A stretch of DNA of 64,000 nt from Kaistia dalseonensis. GTDB taxonomy: Bacteria > Pseudomonadota > Alphaproteobacteria > Rhizobiales > Kaistiaceae. The stretch's first letter is position 1. The number at the start of each line of letters is the position of its first letter. Below are positions 52,565 through 63,179 of this stretch, one piece after another. Made by a program: the position numbers and the translations under genes. The notes below the pieces were generated by a model that saw only the letters and a list, made by a program, of their open reading frames with translations, had not been told where the DNA came from and did not search any database. The stretch spans positions 806,001 to 870,000 of the forward strand of contig NZ_JAUSVO010000001.1 in NCBI RefSeq assembly GCF_030814715.1. The letters run 5' to 3'.

Positions 52565-53323
52565 TCATTGCTGGCCGCGAAAGGCCTCGGGCAGTTTGCT
52601 GACGTCAGCGTTCAGAGCAGGCTTGTAGTCGAGCCCGCCCTTTTCGTTGATGTAAGGCTTCAGGATCGTAACCTTGAAGAAGCAAGCGGCCGATTTCCCT
52701 GAGCACTCATAAGAACTGCCGTTTCTGATCGCGACCTTGACAGGAACACCCAGGCCCGGCGCCGTCACGGAGACGCTGGCGACACTATCGGTTCCGTTGG
52801 CGCCGGCTGTCGTCAGGACCGTCTTGTCCGTCCTGATCACGCCGGTGATGACGACGTAATAATAGGGCGATCTGGGCTTGGTGGCGTCGGAGACATACCA
52901 GCGCTCGCGCAGATTCTCGCCACGCGCCTGCCCTTCGAGGTAGGCCGCCGTCAGTCCGGTATAGACGGAATCATAGCGTTCGCGGATCAAGTTTTCCGCC
53001 TTGAACTGAAGCGAGCGGCCGACCTCGGCGGCAATGGCGATCTTCGTTGCCTCGCTCCCTGTGCCGCCCTCGATCTGAATGCCCTGAATATCGCTGGCGA
53101 CAATCGTCGCCGGCGGTTCGCGGTTTGGCTTCGCCGTCAGCGGAATATCGTCCGCCAGCTGGACAAGCTTGTTGCTGCGTGTGTCCCACAGAAACAGATA
53201 CCCCGCCTCATAACGGGCATTGTTCCGGTATCCGAGTTCCTTGACCTCAACAAACTTCATATCGGCGATGTAGCAGCCCGAAAGCGATCCAACGCACAAA
53301 GCTGCTATCAGCAAATTTCGCAT
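52565..53323 (-). CDS. Lipoprotein of unknown function
   Basis: The 252-residue protein has a type II signal peptide with lipobox LSGC and lipidated Cys17. The mature domain has no family I recognise. It carries mixed alpha/beta content with YEAGYLFLWDTRSNKLVQL and the motif PYYYVVITGVIRTDKTVL, and a C-terminal half with two cysteines in CSGKSAACFFKV. GGGGGA precedes the ATG at 53323. It is convergent with valS and not part of an operon. Confidence 0.72.
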   Translation of the reverse strand: MRNLLIAALCVGSLSGCYIADMKFVEVKELGYRNNARYEAGYLFLWDTRSNKLVQLADDIPLTAKPNREPPATIVASDIQGIQIEGGTGSEATKIAIAAEVGRSLQFKAENLIRERYDSVYTGLTAAYLEGQARGENLRERWYVSDATKPRSPYYYVVITGVIRTDKTVLTTAGANGTDSVASVSVTAPGLGVPVKVAIRNGSSYECSGKSAACFFKVTILKPYINEKGGLDYKPALNADVSKLPEAFRGQQ

Positions 53324-53502
53324 ACCCGTCCCCCGAGATTTGGCCGAATCGGCCGTTGATTGCCGCACTTGGCTCATCGGGATCAAAGGTTGTGCGGTCG
53401 GAGTTGTGAATGCAATAGTTGAATTTATGAGCGCTGATTATCTAAGGTTGTAGGGTGCACTTTCGACGGCCGGCTTGCGGCCCGGATAGGCTCGCAAACA
53501 AA

Positions 53503-53524
53503 AAGGGCGCCCGAAGGCGCCCTT
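53503..53524 (-). terminator. Intrinsic terminator downstream of gltA
   Basis: Stem AAGGGCGCC (53503-53511) and GGCGCCCTT (53516-53524), loop CGAA on the plus strand, is followed on the minus strand by TTTTT. It is 30 bases after the gltA stop, so it should terminate gltA. Confidence 0.9.
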
Positions 53525-53553
53525 GAAGTATTTCGGTGATCGACCGTGAATGC

Positions 53554-54846
53554 TTAGCGGCGCTTCGAGACCGGCACGTAGTCGCGGCTTTCGGCGCCGG
53601 TGTAGAGCTGGCGCGGACGGCCGATGCGCTGGCTCGGATCCTCGACCATTTCCTTCCACTGCGCGATCCAGCCGACCGTGCGGGCGAGAGCGAACAGCAC
53701 GGTGAACATGGTCGTCGGGAAGCCGAGCGCCTTCAGCGTGATGCCAGAATAGAAATCGATGTTCGGGTAGAGCTTCTTCTCGACGAAATAATCGTCATGC
53801 AGCGCGATGCGCTCCAGCTCCAGCGCCACTTCGAGCACCGGATCATCGGTGATGCCGAGCTCGCCGAGAACCTCATGGCAGGTCTTCTGCATGATCTTGG
53901 CGCGCGGATCGTAGTTCTTGTAGACGCGATGACCGAAGCCCATCAGACGGAACGGATCGTTCTTGTCCTTGGCGCGGGCGATATACTCCGGGATCCTGTC
54001 GACGGTCCCGATCTCCTGCAGCATGTTGAGCGCCGCTTCATTGGCGCCGCCATGGGCAGGACCCCAGAGACAGGCGATGCCGGCCGCAATGCACGCGAAC
54101 GGGTTAGCTCCGGACGATCCCGCGAGACGGACAGTCGAGGTCGATGCGTTCTGCTCGTGATCGGCGTGGAGGATGAAGATCCGGTCCATCGCGCGCGCGA
54201 GGATCGGGTTCACCTTGTATTCCTCTGCCGGCACGGCGAAGCACATGCGCAGGAAGTTCGAGGCGTAGTCGAGCGAGTTCAGCGGATAAACGAAGGGCTG
54301 GCCGACATGGTACTTGTAAGCCATTGCCGCGATCGTCGGCATCTTGGCGATCAGGCGCAGGCTCGCAACCATGCGCTGGTGCGGATCCGATATGTCGGTC
54401 GAGTCATGATAGAAGGCCGACAAGGCACCGACGACGCCGACCATGATCGCCATCGGGTGGGCGTCGCGGCGGAAGCCGGTGAAGAAGCGCGACATCTGCT
54501 CGTGAACCATCGTGTGATAGGTCACGCGCTGGTCGAAATCGGCCTTCTGTGCGGCGGTCGGAAGCTCGCCGTAAAGCAGAAGATAGCAGGTCTCGAGGAA
54601 GTCGCCGTGCTCGGCGATCTGTTCGATCGGGTAGCCGCGATAGAGCAAGACACCTTCATCGCCGTCGATGAAGGTGATCTTCGAGTCGCACGCGCCGGTG
54701 GAGGTGAAGCCGGGGTCGTAGGTGAAACGGCCGGTCTTGGCGTAGAGCGACCCGATGTCGATCACGTCCGGTCCGATCGTCCCTTGCTTGACGCCGAAAT
54801 CCCAGGACTGGTCACCGATCGTCAGTGTCGCTTTGGTTTCAGTCAT
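53554..54846 (-). CDS. gltA: Citrate synthase
   Basis: Condenses acetyl-CoA and oxaloacetate to citrate in the first step of the TCA cycle. The 430-residue length fits the type II (hexameric, NADH-sensitive) bacterial enzyme. Active-site histidines are in [12 protein letters not shown] (near 228) and [14 protein letters not shown] (near 303), with [17 protein letters not shown] between them. The start is an ATG at 54846. A terminator follows at 53503. The upstream 249 bases have an AT-rich core that may hold the promoter. Confidence 0.97.
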   Translation of the reverse strand: MTETKATLTIGDQSWDFGVKQGTIGPDVIDIGSLYAKTGRFTYDPGFTSTGACDSKITFIDGDEGVLLYRGYPIEQIAEHGDFLETCYLLLYGELPTAAQKADFDQRVTYHTMVHEQMSRFFTGFRRDAHPMAIMVGVVGALSAFYHDSTDISDPHQRMVASLRLIAKMPTIAAMAYKYHVGQPFVYPLNSLDYASNFLRMCFAVPAEEYKVNPILARAMDRIFILHADHEQNASTSTVRLAGSSGANPFACIAAGIACLWGPAHGGANEAALNMLQEIGTVDRIPEYIARAKDKNDPFRLMGFGHRVYKNYDPRAKIMQKTCHEVLGELGITDDPVLEVALELERIALHDDYFVEKKLYPNIDFYSGITLKALGFPTTMFTVLFALARTVGWIAQWKEMVEDPSQRIGRPRQLYTGAESRDYVPVSKRR

Positions 54847-55095
54847 GAAGACGAACTCCCTTGGAGAAAGCGAAGATATTGCGTAGCAGGGCTCACGCTG
54901 CGGGGACGCCTGATGCGGCGCGGGGGAGCCCAGGAGTGTTTGACCAATTGCCTAGCCGATTTATTGCATCGCGGCAAGCATGGTGGATCCGGCTCTTTAT
55001 AAGGGTCTCGAACTAAAAAAATCGCGGTGCCCCGGCGCCGGATCGGAGTGCGGGCGACGCTGATCGCCGCCCGCCCGGATGGTCTGTCGACCGGC

Positions 55096-56520
55096 TCAGG
55101 ACGTCGCCTGATCGCCTATGCGGCCGAGGCTTTCCGTGCGTCCGAGCACGATCAGCACGTCGAAGATCCCGGGCGACGTCGATCGGCCGGTGAGCGCGGC
55201 GCGCAATGGCTGCGCAACCTTGCCGAGCTTCAATCCGCGTGCCTCTGCGAAGGCCTTGACCGCGTCTTCCGTCGCTTCGACGGTCCATTCGGAAACGCCG
55301 GCGAGAACGCCGGCGATATCGCGCAGCAGGCGACGCGCGTCCGGATCGAGGATCGAGGACGCCTTCTCGTCGAGGGCGAGCGGCCGCTCGGCGAACAGGA
55401 ACATTGCGCCGTCCTTGAGTTCGACGAGCGTCTTGGCACGCTCTTTGAGCCCGGGGATCGCGGCCTTGAGCTGATCCTCCTTCTCGGGCGTCATCTTGGC
55501 ACGAAGTGCCTCGCCGCCCGGCAGATAGGGCAGGGTGCTGACAAAGGCGTCGAAGAGCGCCTCGTTGCTCAGCGCCCGCATGTAATGGCCGTTGAGGTTT
55601 TCGAGCTTGGCGAAATCGAAGCGCGACGCCGAGCGGCCGACATCGGCGATGTCGAACCACTCGATCATCTGCTCCGTCGACATGATCTCGTCGTCACCAT
55701 GCGCCCAGCCGAGCCGGACGAGATAGTTCCGCATCGCTTCCGGCAGATAACCCATGGCGCGATAGGCATCGACCCCGAGCGCGCCATGGCGCTTCGAGAG
55801 CTTCGCACCATCGGGGCCATGGATGAGAGGAATATGAGCCATGATCGGCACCTCCCATCCCATCGCCTCATAGATGATCATCTGCCGCGCGGCGTTGGTC
55901 AGGTGATCGTCGCCGCGGATGATGTTGGTGACGCCCATGTCGTGATCGTCGACGACGACTGAAAGCATATAGGTCGGGTTACCGTCCGAGCGGAGCAGGA
56001 CCATGTCGTCGAGGTCCTTGTTCGGGATCACGACATCGCCCTGGACCTTGTCGTGAATCACCGTCTCGCCATCGAGCGGCGCCTTGATGCGTATTGCCGG
56101 CTTGACGCCGGGAGGCGCCTCGGACGGGTCACGATCACGCCAGGTGCCGTCATAGCGCGGCGCGCGGCCCTCGGCCCGTGCCTTCTCGCGCATCTGCTCG
56201 AGCTCCTGCGGCGTGCAGTAGCAGCGATAGGCCTTGCCGGCCGCAAGGAGCTCCTCGACCACCTCGCGATGACGCGGCGCGCGGGCGAACTGGAAGACGG
56301 TCTGTCCCTCCCAATCGAGGCCAAGCCATTCCAGCCCGTCGATGATCGCGCCGATCGCGGCATCGGTCGAACGTTCTCGGTCGGTATCCTCGATGCGCAG
56401 CAGCATCGTGCCGCCGGTGTGCTTGGCATAGAGCCAATTGAACAAGGCGGTGCGTCCGCCGCCAATATGCAGGAAGCCGGTAGGCGAGGGAGCGAAGCGA
56501 GTTACGACCGGTTTTGACAT
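55096..56520 (-). CDS. gltX: Glutamyl-tRNA synthetase
   Basis: The 474-residue class I enzyme charges tRNA-Glu. In this group it may also mischarge tRNA-Gln for the GatCAB pathway. The HIGH-type motif is [14 protein letters not shown] (residues 10-23) and the KMSKS-type motif is KLSKRHG (about 239-245). The catalytic domain is followed by an all-helical anticodon-binding domain (about 320-470). The start is the ATG at 56520 with GAGAAGA upstream. It is divergent from comEC, and the two share about 100 bases of promoter. Confidence 0.96.
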   Translation of the reverse strand: MSKPVVTRFAPSPTGFLHIGGGRTALFNWLYAKHTGGTMLLRIEDTDRERSTDAAIGAIIDGLEWLGLDWEGQTVFQFARAPRHREVVEELLAAGKAYRCYCTPQELEQMREKARAEGRAPRYDGTWRDRDPSEAPPGVKPAIRIKAPLDGETVIHDKVQGDVVIPNKDLDDMVLLRSDGNPTYMLSVVVDDHDMGVTNIIRGDDHLTNAARQMIIYEAMGWEVPIMAHIPLIHGPDGAKLSKRHGALGVDAYRAMGYLPEAMRNYLVRLGWAHGDDEIMSTEQMIEWFDIADVGRSASRFDFAKLENLNGHYMRALSNEALFDAFVSTLPYLPGGEALRAKMTPEKEDQLKAAIPGLKERAKTLVELKDGAMFLFAERPLALDEKASSILDPDARRLLRDIAGVLAGVSEWTVEATEDAVKAFAEARGLKLGKVAQPLRAALTGRSTSPGIFDVLIVLGRTESLGRIGDQATS

Positions 56521-56627
56521 GCAATCTTCTCGGGCAAGGCGTGGAACGGCGAAGCGGAACGTTCGCCGCTCGGCGATGTGCGGCGCGTCATGTAGCATGG
56601 AGCGGCGCCGAGACGAAAGGCTGGGGA

Positions 56628-59162
56628 ATGGCCGGGGGCGGTTCGCGCGAAAGATTACGCTGGGGGACGACCCCAGGCGGCAATGAGGCTGGCGAAACGC
56701 GCTTTCGGCAACGCGTCGCGGCGGCCGCGCTGGCGCTTGGACGCGTCGAACGCCTCGGCCTCTGGCTCGGTGCCAGCCTCGAACGCGAGATTGACGCCGG
56801 GATCGGCTTTCTCTGGTTACCGGTCGGCTTCGCCCTCGGTGTTCTGCTCTATTTCGCGGCACCCTCCGAGCCGTTTGGCCCGGCGCTCTTCGCCCTGTCG
56901 CTAGGCGCCTGGGGCATTTCGTGGCGCGCGCGTCATGCTCGGGCTGGCCTTCTCTACACCGCGCTCGGTGTCGCGATGATCGCATCGGGCATGGCGGCGA
57001 TGAAGTTACGAACCGATCGGCTCGCGACGCCAATGATCGAACGCCAGGTCACCGGCACGCTTTCGGGCTGGGTCGAGCATCGCGATGCCCGGCGCGGTGG
57101 CTATCGCCTGACCGTGCGGGTCGCCGCCTTCGAAGGTAGGCGCAGCGTAACCATGCCGGAGCGGGTCACGGTCACTGTCCGGGGCAGGGCGGCTCCCATG
57201 GTCGGCGACGGGATATCGGCGCTGGTGCAGTTGCGCCCTCCGTCGGGACCGGCACTCCCCGGCAGTTATGATTTTGGTCGCAACGCGTTCTTCGAGGGGA
57301 TCGGTGCCACCGGCTTCGCCTATGGCGCGCCGAAGCGCGCGGAGATCGGGCCGGCGCCGTTCGCCATTCGCCTGATGCGGCCGCTCGAGGATCTGCGCGA
57401 GGCGATCCGCGCCGAAATCCTCGACACACTACAGGGCGATACCGCGCGGATCGCGACAGCGCTCATCATCGGCGACGCCGGCGGCATCAGCGAGGCGGCC
57501 GAGGATGACCTCCGCCAATCGGGCCTCGCCCATATCCTCTCGGTATCGGGGCTGCACATGGTGCTGGTCGCAGGGGCTGTCTTCTGGAGCGTGCGGGCGC
57601 TGCTGGCGTTCGTGCCGGGACTTGCGCTTCGGCGGCCGATCAAGAAATGGGCCGCGCTCGCAGCACTCGCCGTGACGGGGTTCTACCTCCTGATCTCGGG
57701 GCTCGACGTCGCCGCACAACGCTCCTTCATCATGACGGCGGTTGCCTTCCTTGCGATCCTGCTCGATCGGCGGGCGATCTCGATGCGCAATGTCGCGATC
57801 GCCGCACTGATCGTACTCGCGATCGCCCCAGAGAGCATCCTGTCGGCGAGCTTCCAGATGTCCTTTGCGGCCACCATGGCGCTGGTGGCGGGCTTCGAAG
57901 CGCTTGCTGCGGCGCGCAGCAAGCGCGTGCTGCCGCGTCCGGAGATGTCGACCATCGGCCGAGGCTTCCGCTGGGCCATCGTTCTCGTCGGAGGGCTCGC
58001 GTTGACATCGCTGCTCGGCGGTCTCGGATCGACGCCGTTCGCCCTCTATCATTTCCAGCGCATGGCCCCGCTCTCGATTGTCGCCAATGTGCTCGCCATG
58101 CCGCTGACCGACTTTCTCGTCATGCCGATGGCATTGATCTCGGTGATCGTCATGCCATTCGGCTTTGCCGCGCCGCTGCTGCAACTGATGGGTGTCGGCA
58201 TTGATGGCATGCTGGGCGTCGCGCGCTTGGTCAGCGAATGGTCCGCCGGCTCGGGCGGGGCAGCGATGCCGTCAGCGGTTGCATTGATGATCTTCGTCGC
58301 AGGCTTCCTGTGGCTGAGCCTGATGCGACAGCGCTGGCGCCTCGTGGGCCTCGCTCCGATGCTGGTCGGGGGCGCGCTCGCTTTGACGCCGGAGCGGCCG
58401 GAGGTCTTGGTCGCCGCCGACGGGCGGATGGTTGGGCTGCGCGACGAGGAGGGCCGCTACCGCCTGGTCGCGAGGAAGGTGGACGATTTCATCGCTGATA
58501 TCTGGCTGCGATCGGATGGCGATCCGCGCGACCCCAAGGCTCCCACATTAATGCAAGGCACGACCTGCGATGGGCTCGGCTGCGTGGGTCGGCTCGCCGA
58601 TGGTCGCATCCTGGCACTCACGCTCGATCGTGCGGCGTTCGAGGAAGATTGCCGGCGCGCCCAGCTCTTGGTGACACCGCTGGTCGCACCCGCCGCCTGC
58701 TACCAGCGGATCGTGGTCATAGACCGACCCATGCTGGAGAGGACGGGGTCACTGGCTCTCTTGGCCCGCCAAGTTGCTGCAGCGCCAGACGCAGCACGGG
58801 AAGCCGATGCCGCGGCTGTAACCGGTGCTTTCGATACCCCGGCAGACGGACCGCCCATCGATATCACCGATCTCGCGGTGAACGATCGCACGCCGCTTGA
58901 TGAAGACAGGGGCGATGACGCGACGCGCTACGAAGCCCTGGAAACGCCATTACTCGCTCGGCGCACGCCTAATGATGAAGATCTTCCTCCCGTCATGCAG
59001 CTGAACCAAGAGGCGCAGCATCAGGACGATCCGGAAACCACACGTCCCGCCATGCAAGCGGCCGAACGAGATTTCATCGGCCGCACCGCCTATCCGGCGA
59101 CACGAAGACCCTGGATGCCGCCTGTGCCGCAAAGACCTGAGGCGGTCAGTAGCGGCGGATGA
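56628..59162 (+). CDS. comEC: ComEC/Rec2-family inner-membrane protein
   Basis: The 844-residue protein has a DUF4131 N-terminal domain, then a Competence domain with many hydrophobic helices. This includes [22 protein letters not shown] near residue 300 and [27 protein letters not shown]. ComEC forms the channel for DNA uptake. The C-terminal part has a CDGLGC-type motif but no complete metallo-beta-lactamase site, as is usual in alphaproteobacteria. The last 100 residues are acidic, low-complexity sequence. The start is uncertain (ATG at 56628). The 3' end overlaps the convergent lexA by 17 bases. Confidence 0.88.
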   Translation: MAGGGSRERLRWGTTPGGNEAGETRFRQRVAAAALALGRVERLGLWLGASLEREIDAGIGFLWLPVGFALGVLLYFAAPSEPFGPALFALSLGAWGISWRARHARAGLLYTALGVAMIASGMAAMKLRTDRLATPMIERQVTGTLSGWVEHRDARRGGYRLTVRVAAFEGRRSVTMPERVTVTVRGRAAPMVGDGISALVQLRPPSGPALPGSYDFGRNAFFEGIGATGFAYGAPKRAEIGPAPFAIRLMRPLEDLREAIRAEILDTLQGDTARIATALIIGDAGGISEAAEDDLRQSGLAHILSVSGLHMVLVAGAVFWSVRALLAFVPGLALRRPIKKWAALAALAVTGFYLLISGLDVAAQRSFIMTAVAFLAILLDRRAISMRNVAIAALIVLAIAPESILSASFQMSFAATMALVAGFEALAAARSKRVLPRPEMSTIGRGFRWAIVLVGGLALTSLLGGLGSTPFALYHFQRMAPLSIVANVLAMPLTDFLVMPMALISVIVMPFGFAAPLLQLMGVGIDGMLGVARLVSEWSAGSGGAAMPSAVALMIFVAGFLWLSLMRQRWRLVGLAPMLVGGALALTPERPEVLVAADGRMVGLRDEEGRYRLVARKVDDFIADIWLRSDGDPRDPKAPTLMQGTTCDGLGCVGRLADGRILALTLDRAAFEEDCRRAQLLVTPLVAPAACYQRIVVIDRPMLERTGSLALLARQVAAAPDAAREADAAAVTGAFDTPADGPPIDITDLAVNDRTPLDEDRGDDATRYEALETPLLARRTPNDEDLPPVMQLNQEAQHQDDPETTRPAMQAAERDFIGRTAYPATRRPWMPPVPQRPEAVSSGG

Positions 59163-59850
59163 GACCGACCAGACGGCCCTGGATGCGGACACGGTCCGGG
59201 CCGAAGATCCGCGTTTCGTAAGCCGGATTCGCAGCCTCGAGCGCAATCGATGCGCCGCGACGGCGCAGACGCTTCAGCGTCGCCTCTTCCTCGTCGACCA
59301 AAGCCACGACGATGTCACCCGTATCGGCCGTGTCGGTGCGGCGGACGAGAATGGTATCGCCATCGAGAATACCGGCCTCGATCATCGAATCGCCGCGCAC
59401 TTCGAGTGCGAAATGCTCGCCTGCACGCAGCATCTCCGGCGGCACTGTGATCGAGTGGCTCTGCTGCTGGATCGCGGAAATCGGAACACCGGCCGCGATC
59501 CGCCCCATCACCGGAATGACCACCGGCTCGCTAACGTCGTCGGCGCCTTCGACCGGACGCATGCGGCCGAGGCTGCCTTCGATCACGCTGGGCGAGAAGG
59601 CCTGCTTCTTCGGCCGCTGCAGCGTGGTCGTCATCGTCTCGGGCAGACGAACCACCTCCAGCGCGCGGGCCCGGTTGGGCAGCCGACGGATGAAGCCACG
59701 CTCTTCCAGAGCCTTGATCAGGCGGTGAATGCCCGACTTCGAGCGCAGATCGAGCGCGTCCTTCATTTCGTCGAAAGAGGGGGGAACACCAGCCTCCTTC
59801 AGCCGCTCATTGATGAACATCAGCAGTTCATATTGCTTCCGCGTGAGCAT
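59146..59850 (-). CDS. lexA: LexA repressor
   Basis: SOS repressor that blocks damage-response genes until RecA triggers self-cleavage. The 234-residue protein has an N-terminal winged helix (about 1-68) and a C-terminal S24 peptidase domain. The cleavage site is Ala120-Gly121 in GRIAAGVP. The catalytic dyad is Ser155 (GDSMIEAG) and Lys193 (TLKRL). The ATG at 59850 ([10 protein letters not shown]) is the normal alphaproteobacterial start. Its own promoter carries one exact and one near-consensus LexA box, predicting autoregulation. Confidence 0.97.
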   Translation of the reverse strand: MLTRKQYELLMFINERLKEAGVPPSFDEMKDALDLRSKSGIHRLIKALEERGFIRRLPNRARALEVVRLPETMTTTLQRPKKQAFSPSVIEGSLGRMRPVEGADDVSEPVVIPVMGRIAAGVPISAIQQQSHSITVPPEMLRAGEHFALEVRGDSMIEAGILDGDTILVRRTDTADTGDIVVALVDEEEATLKRLRRRGASIALEAANPAYETRIFGPDRVRIQGRLVGLIRRY

Positions 59851-59889
59851 GAATGTGTCCGCGCCCCAGACCAACCAACAGAATCATCG

Positions 59890-59904
59890 GTACAAAACAC
59901 GAAC
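59890..59904. promoter_or_regulatory. Second, near-consensus LexA box upstream of lexA
   Basis: GTAC (59890-59893) and GAAC (59901-59904) are separated by seven bases. This matches GAAC-N7-GAAC with one mismatch in the first half. It lies 40 bases upstream of the lexA start and next to the perfect box. Confidence 0.6.
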
Positions 59905-59913
59905 AAATTACCT

Positions 59914-59928
59914 GTTCTGTTTGTGTTC
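59914..59928. promoter_or_regulatory. LexA box upstream of lexA
   Basis: GTTC at 59914-59917 and GTTC at 59925-59928 are separated by exactly seven bases, a perfect alphaproteobacterial SOS box, 64 bases upstream of the lexA ATG. The same box class is found between uvrA and ssb. Confidence 0.92.
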
Positions 59929-59964
59929 CGCAAGGCGCTCGCGGTTCCCGCCCTTGGCTTCCGG

Positions 59965-60004
59965 GCAAAAACACTGGCCGCCGGACTGTTCGGTCCGGCG
60001 GCCA
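59965..60004 (-). terminator. Intrinsic terminator after the AapJ-like gene
   Basis: Perfect 12-base stem (59975-59986 with 59993-60004) with a six-base loop. On the minus strand it is followed by a TGTTTTTGCC tract. It lies 35 bases beyond the stop of the binding-protein gene. Confidence 0.88.
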
Positions 60005-60038
60005 TGAAGCTCGAACTTTGGTGGTCGGGTGCGATGCG

Positions 60039-61079
60039 TCAGCGAAGGGGCGGGGCGTATTGGATGCCGCCCTTGCTCCAGAGTTGGTTGAGGCCGCGCG
60101 GAATGCCGAGCTTGGAATTGACGCCCAGATTGCGTTCGTAGATCTCGCCGTAATTGCCGACACTGCCGACAATCTTGATAACCCAGTCATTCGAGAGGCC
60201 GAGCTTTTCGCCGAAGCTGCCGTCCGTGCCAACAATGCGCATCACTTCCGGCTTCTTGGAGGCTTTGGCCTCGTCCAGTCGGTCGGAGGAGATGCCGTAT
60301 TCCTCGGCATTGATCAGTGCGAAGTTGACCCACTCCACGATCTTGCGCCATTGCGCATCGTCGTCGCGTACGGCCGGGGCGAGCGGCTCCTTGGAGATCA
60401 CGTCCGGCAGGATCAGGCTCTCGCCCGGATCGGGCAATGTGGCGCGCTCGGCATAGAGCTGGGAGACGTCGCTCGTGAGTACGTCGCAACGGCCCGCCTT
60501 GTAGTTCTCGACCGATTCGTCTGGCGTCGTGGCGGCGACGACCGTGTATTTCATATTGTTGGTCGTGAAGAAGTCGATGAAGTTCGGCTCGGTGGTGGTG
60601 CCGGTCTGGACACAGACCGCCGCGCCGTCGAGGTCGAGTGCCGATTCCTTGCCGCTTGAGCGCTTCACCATGAAGCCCTGGCCGTCATAGTAGGTGACGC
60701 CGACGAAGGAGATGCCTAGCTCCGCCTCGCGCTGAAGCGTCCAGGTCGAGTTGCGCGCGAGCACGTCGATCTTGCCGGCCTTGAGCGCCTCGAAACGGTC
60801 TGTCGCCGAAACGGGCACATATGTGACCTTCTCCGCGTCGCCGAGGACGGCTGCCGCTACCGCCTTGCAGAAGTCGACGTCGAAGCCCGCCCACTTGCCG
60901 GCCTCGTCCGCAAGCGCGAAGCCGAGCAGGCCCTGGTTCACGCCGCAGGCGACCGAGCCGCGCGTCTTGACGGTATCGAGCGTGCCGGCGCTGGCGGCAC
61001 CGGCGGCGAGCATCGCCGCCACAGAGGCCAGGCCGATGAAGGCAAGGCCGGAAGTCCGGCGTCCGGAACGGAGCGTCAT
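60039..61079 (-). CDS. General L-amino acid ABC transporter binding protein (AapJ-like)
   Basis: A 346-residue periplasmic binding protein of the family 3 amino acid type, with a signal peptide (about 1-31). The domain begins with TLDTVKTRGSVACGVNQGLLGFA. It includes GFDVDFCKAVAAAVLGD and the ligand-contact block SATDRFEALKAGKIDVLARNSTWT. This fits AapJ of Rhizobium, which serves the AapQMP permease. Those genes are not beside it: both neighbours on this strand are unrelated, and a terminator follows. It may work with a permease encoded elsewhere. Confidence 0.9.
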   Translation of the reverse strand: MTLRSGRRTSGLAFIGLASVAAMLAAGAASAGTLDTVKTRGSVACGVNQGLLGFALADEAGKWAGFDVDFCKAVAAAVLGDAEKVTYVPVSATDRFEALKAGKIDVLARNSTWTLQREAELGISFVGVTYYDGQGFMVKRSSGKESALDLDGAAVCVQTGTTTEPNFIDFFTTNNMKYTVVAATTPDESVENYKAGRCDVLTSDVSQLYAERATLPDPGESLILPDVISKEPLAPAVRDDDAQWRKIVEWVNFALINAEEYGISSDRLDEAKASKKPEVMRIVGTDGSFGEKLGLSNDWVIKIVGSVGNYGEIYERNLGVNSKLGIPRGLNQLWSKGGIQYAPPLR

Positions 61080-61147
61080 GGGTGGTTCCCCCCGATAGAG
61101 ACCATGTCCGACCGCGCGCGAGGCAACGATCGTCGAGCCTTTCCGGC

Positions 61148-61783
61148 TCAGAGCTTGGCGCGTTGCTGCACGATGACCTTCGTCCCGACGGGCACGCGGG
61201 CATAAAGATCGATCACGTCGTCATTGACCATCCGGAAGCAGCCCGATGACAGCGCGTGGCCGATCGTCTGCGGCTGGTTGGTGCCGTGGATGCGGTAGAC
61301 CGTATCGCCGAGATAGAGGGCGCGCGCGCCGAGGGGATTGCCTTCGCCGCCCGCCATGAAGCGGGGCAGGTAAGGTTGGCGCTGGATCATTTCGGGCGGC
61401 GGACGCCAATCCGGCCATTCCTGCTTGCGGGAGATCTTCAGCAGGCCCGACCATTGGAAGCCGTCGCGACCGACGCCGACTCCGTAGCGAATGGCGCGGC
61501 TGTCGCCCTGCACGAGATAGAGAAACCGCTCATCCGTATTGATGATGATCGTGCCGGGCTTCTCGTTGGTGCGGAAATAGACCGGCTGTGGCTGAAACTC
61601 CGGCGGCAGCAGCGAGTCCTGCTTCGTGGGCACGAGGCCGGGCTGGTCGCCGATCGCGAGCGGCGCACGGACATCGGCCGGCGGCGTGGGGGTGGGGGCT
61701 GCGGCAGTCGGGCCGACGGCGAGCGCCAGGATGGCGAGCGACGACGAAACGAGCGCCAGCAGTCTTTTCGCTTGGTTGCGCAT
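61148..61783 (-). CDS. L,D-transpeptidase (YkuD domain)
   Basis: The 211-residue exported enzyme cross-links peptidoglycan by 3-3 bonds or attaches proteins to it. It has a signal peptide (about 1-28). The YkuD catalytic motif is HGTNQPQTIGHALSSGCFRM, with the nucleophile Cys182. The N-terminal part is Pro-rich. GAGG lies five bases before the ATG at 61783. A MarR regulator of the LdtR type, known to control such genes, lies at 23.7 kb, but a shared operator has not been located. Confidence 0.93.
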   Translation of the reverse strand: MRNQAKRLLALVSSSLAILALAVGPTAAAPTPTPPADVRAPLAIGDQPGLVPTKQDSLLPPEFQPQPVYFRTNEKPGTIIINTDERFLYLVQGDSRAIRYGVGVGRDGFQWSGLLKISRKQEWPDWRPPPEMIQRQPYLPRFMAGGEGNPLGARALYLGDTVYRIHGTNQPQTIGHALSSGCFRMVNDDVIDLYARVPVGTKVIVQQRAKL

Positions 61784-61832
61784 GAGAGCCTCGTACTTCA
61801 AGAGCCTGTTCCGTTTAGGTCTGATGGGGGCG

Positions 61833-62408
61833 TCAGCCGGTAGCGGGCTTGGCGGCAGGGGCCGGAGTGGCGGTCGTCTTCGTCGTGCCATCCGGGCAGC
61901 GGACGAAGACCATGGTGCCATAGCGGGCCGTCACGGTCGGATCGACCCAGGCGGCGACCATGACGCCGTTCTGGAACGAGGTGATCTGGCGGTCCTTGAT
62001 GACACCGGCGGGGCCGGGCGGTCCGATATAGACACGGCCGGCAGCCGTCTTGACGAAGACTTCCGATGGCTGGGTCTGGTCGGCGAGATACATCATGACA
62101 CCGCCCGTCGGGCCTTTGGTGATGATGTAGGGATTGTTGCAGAAGCGCCGTGCTTCCTCCGTTGTCCGCGCGAGGTCCGCCTCGTTGCGGAAGGAGCCGA
62201 GACCCCATTTGCCGACCAGTTCGTCGGAGGTGATGACGGGGACAGGGGGCGCGGCCGGCACGAGTTGCGGGGTGGCGAGATCGTTCACGCCGGATGTGCA
62301 CGCTGCGAGCGCCAGAAGCACCGCAAAGCCAGCCGGCGCCACGATGCGCCTGAGCACGGTGGTCTTCGTCCGAATGAGTTCCTCGGCCGCCGAGACAGTT
62401 CGTTCCAT
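61833..62408 (-). CDS. Lipoprotein-like protein of unknown function
   Basis: The 191-residue protein has a hydrophobic stretch with a lipobox-like LAACTSG near residue 36, preceded by an unusually long N-terminal region. The true start may lie at an internal codon closer to the hydrophobic stretch. The mature domain (about 55-175) has the pattern ELVGKWGLGSFRNEADLART and a FCNNPYIITKGPTGGVMMYL core, with an Ala/Thr/Pro-rich tail. I know of no assigned function. It lies 49 bases upstream of the L,D-transpeptidase gene on the same strand, so they may be co-transcribed. Confidence 0.72.
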   Translation of the reverse strand: MERTVSAAEELIRTKTTVLRRIVAPAGFAVLLALAACTSGVNDLATPQLVPAAPPVPVITSDELVGKWGLGSFRNEADLARTTEEARRFCNNPYIITKGPTGGVMMYLADQTQPSEVFVKTAAGRVYIGPPGPAGVIKDRQITSFQNGVMVAAWVDPTVTARYGTMVFVRCPDGTTKTTATPAPAAKPATG

Positions 62409-62600
62409 CCGTTTCCCTCCCGCGGGTACATCACGCTTGACGCGCGATCCCGTACGGCTCGTTGGCCGTCAGCGGATTGCGATACCGGGGCGCATGATGA
62501 AGAGGGGCGCGCGCAAACGCAACTGTCTCACGCGAGCTGGAGAGCGGCCGCCTCCCTGGCGCGCATTCCCCCTCTCTGCGGCAGCGTGGTAGGCTACAGC

Positions 62601-63179
62601 ATGATGTCGCCTGCCTCCGCCCTGTTTGATACGGCCATCGGAGCCTGCGCCCTTGCCTGGCGGGGCGATGCCGTGATCGCCGTGCAACTTCCCGAATCAA
62701 GCCCCGCCGCGACGCTGGCCTTGCTCGGCGAACGCTGCGGGGCGAAAGAGGGTCTGCCGCCGGATCCGGTTGCCGAGGCGACCATGGCGATGCGCGCCCT
62801 GCTCGACGGCGAGCCGGTCGATCTCTCCTTCATCAGGATCGATCTCGGCGACGCGCCAGACTTTGCCCGTGCTGTCTACAGCGTGACGCAGGCCATTCCG
62901 CCGGGCGAAACGATGACTTATGGCCAGATCGCGAAGCAGATCGGCCATGCGGGCGAGGCACGCGCGGTCGGCCAGGCGCTCGGTCGCAATCCCGTGCCCA
63001 TCATCGTGCCGTGTCACCGTGTTCTCGGCAGCAATGGCAAGGTCGGCGGGTTCTCGGCCAATGGCGGCGTCGCAACCAAGCTCCGCATGCTCACCCTCGA
63101 ACGCGCCCGCACGAGCAACCAGCCGACGCTGTTCGCCGGCGCCGACTGGCCGCTGCAATCGGGGCAAGTGCGCCGTTAG
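62601..63179 (+). CDS. ogt: Methylated-DNA--protein-cysteine S-methyltransferase
   Basis: Repairs O6-methylguanine by moving the methyl group to its own cysteine, a suicide reaction. The 192-residue protein has the acceptor Cys138 in IIVPCHRVLGSNGKVGGFS, after the helix-turn-helix GQIAKQIGHAGEARAVGQALGRNPVP. There is no N-terminal Ada domain. The start may be at 62601 or 62604. The 3' end overlaps the convergent dioxygenase gene by four bases. Confidence 0.93.
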   Translation: MMSPASALFDTAIGACALAWRGDAVIAVQLPESSPAATLALLGERCGAKEGLPPDPVAEATMAMRALLDGEPVDLSFIRIDLGDAPDFARAVYSVTQAIPPGETMTYGQIAKQIGHAGEARAVGQALGRNPVPIIVPCHRVLGSNGKVGGFSANGGVATKLRMLTLERARTSNQPTLFAGADWPLQSGQVRR

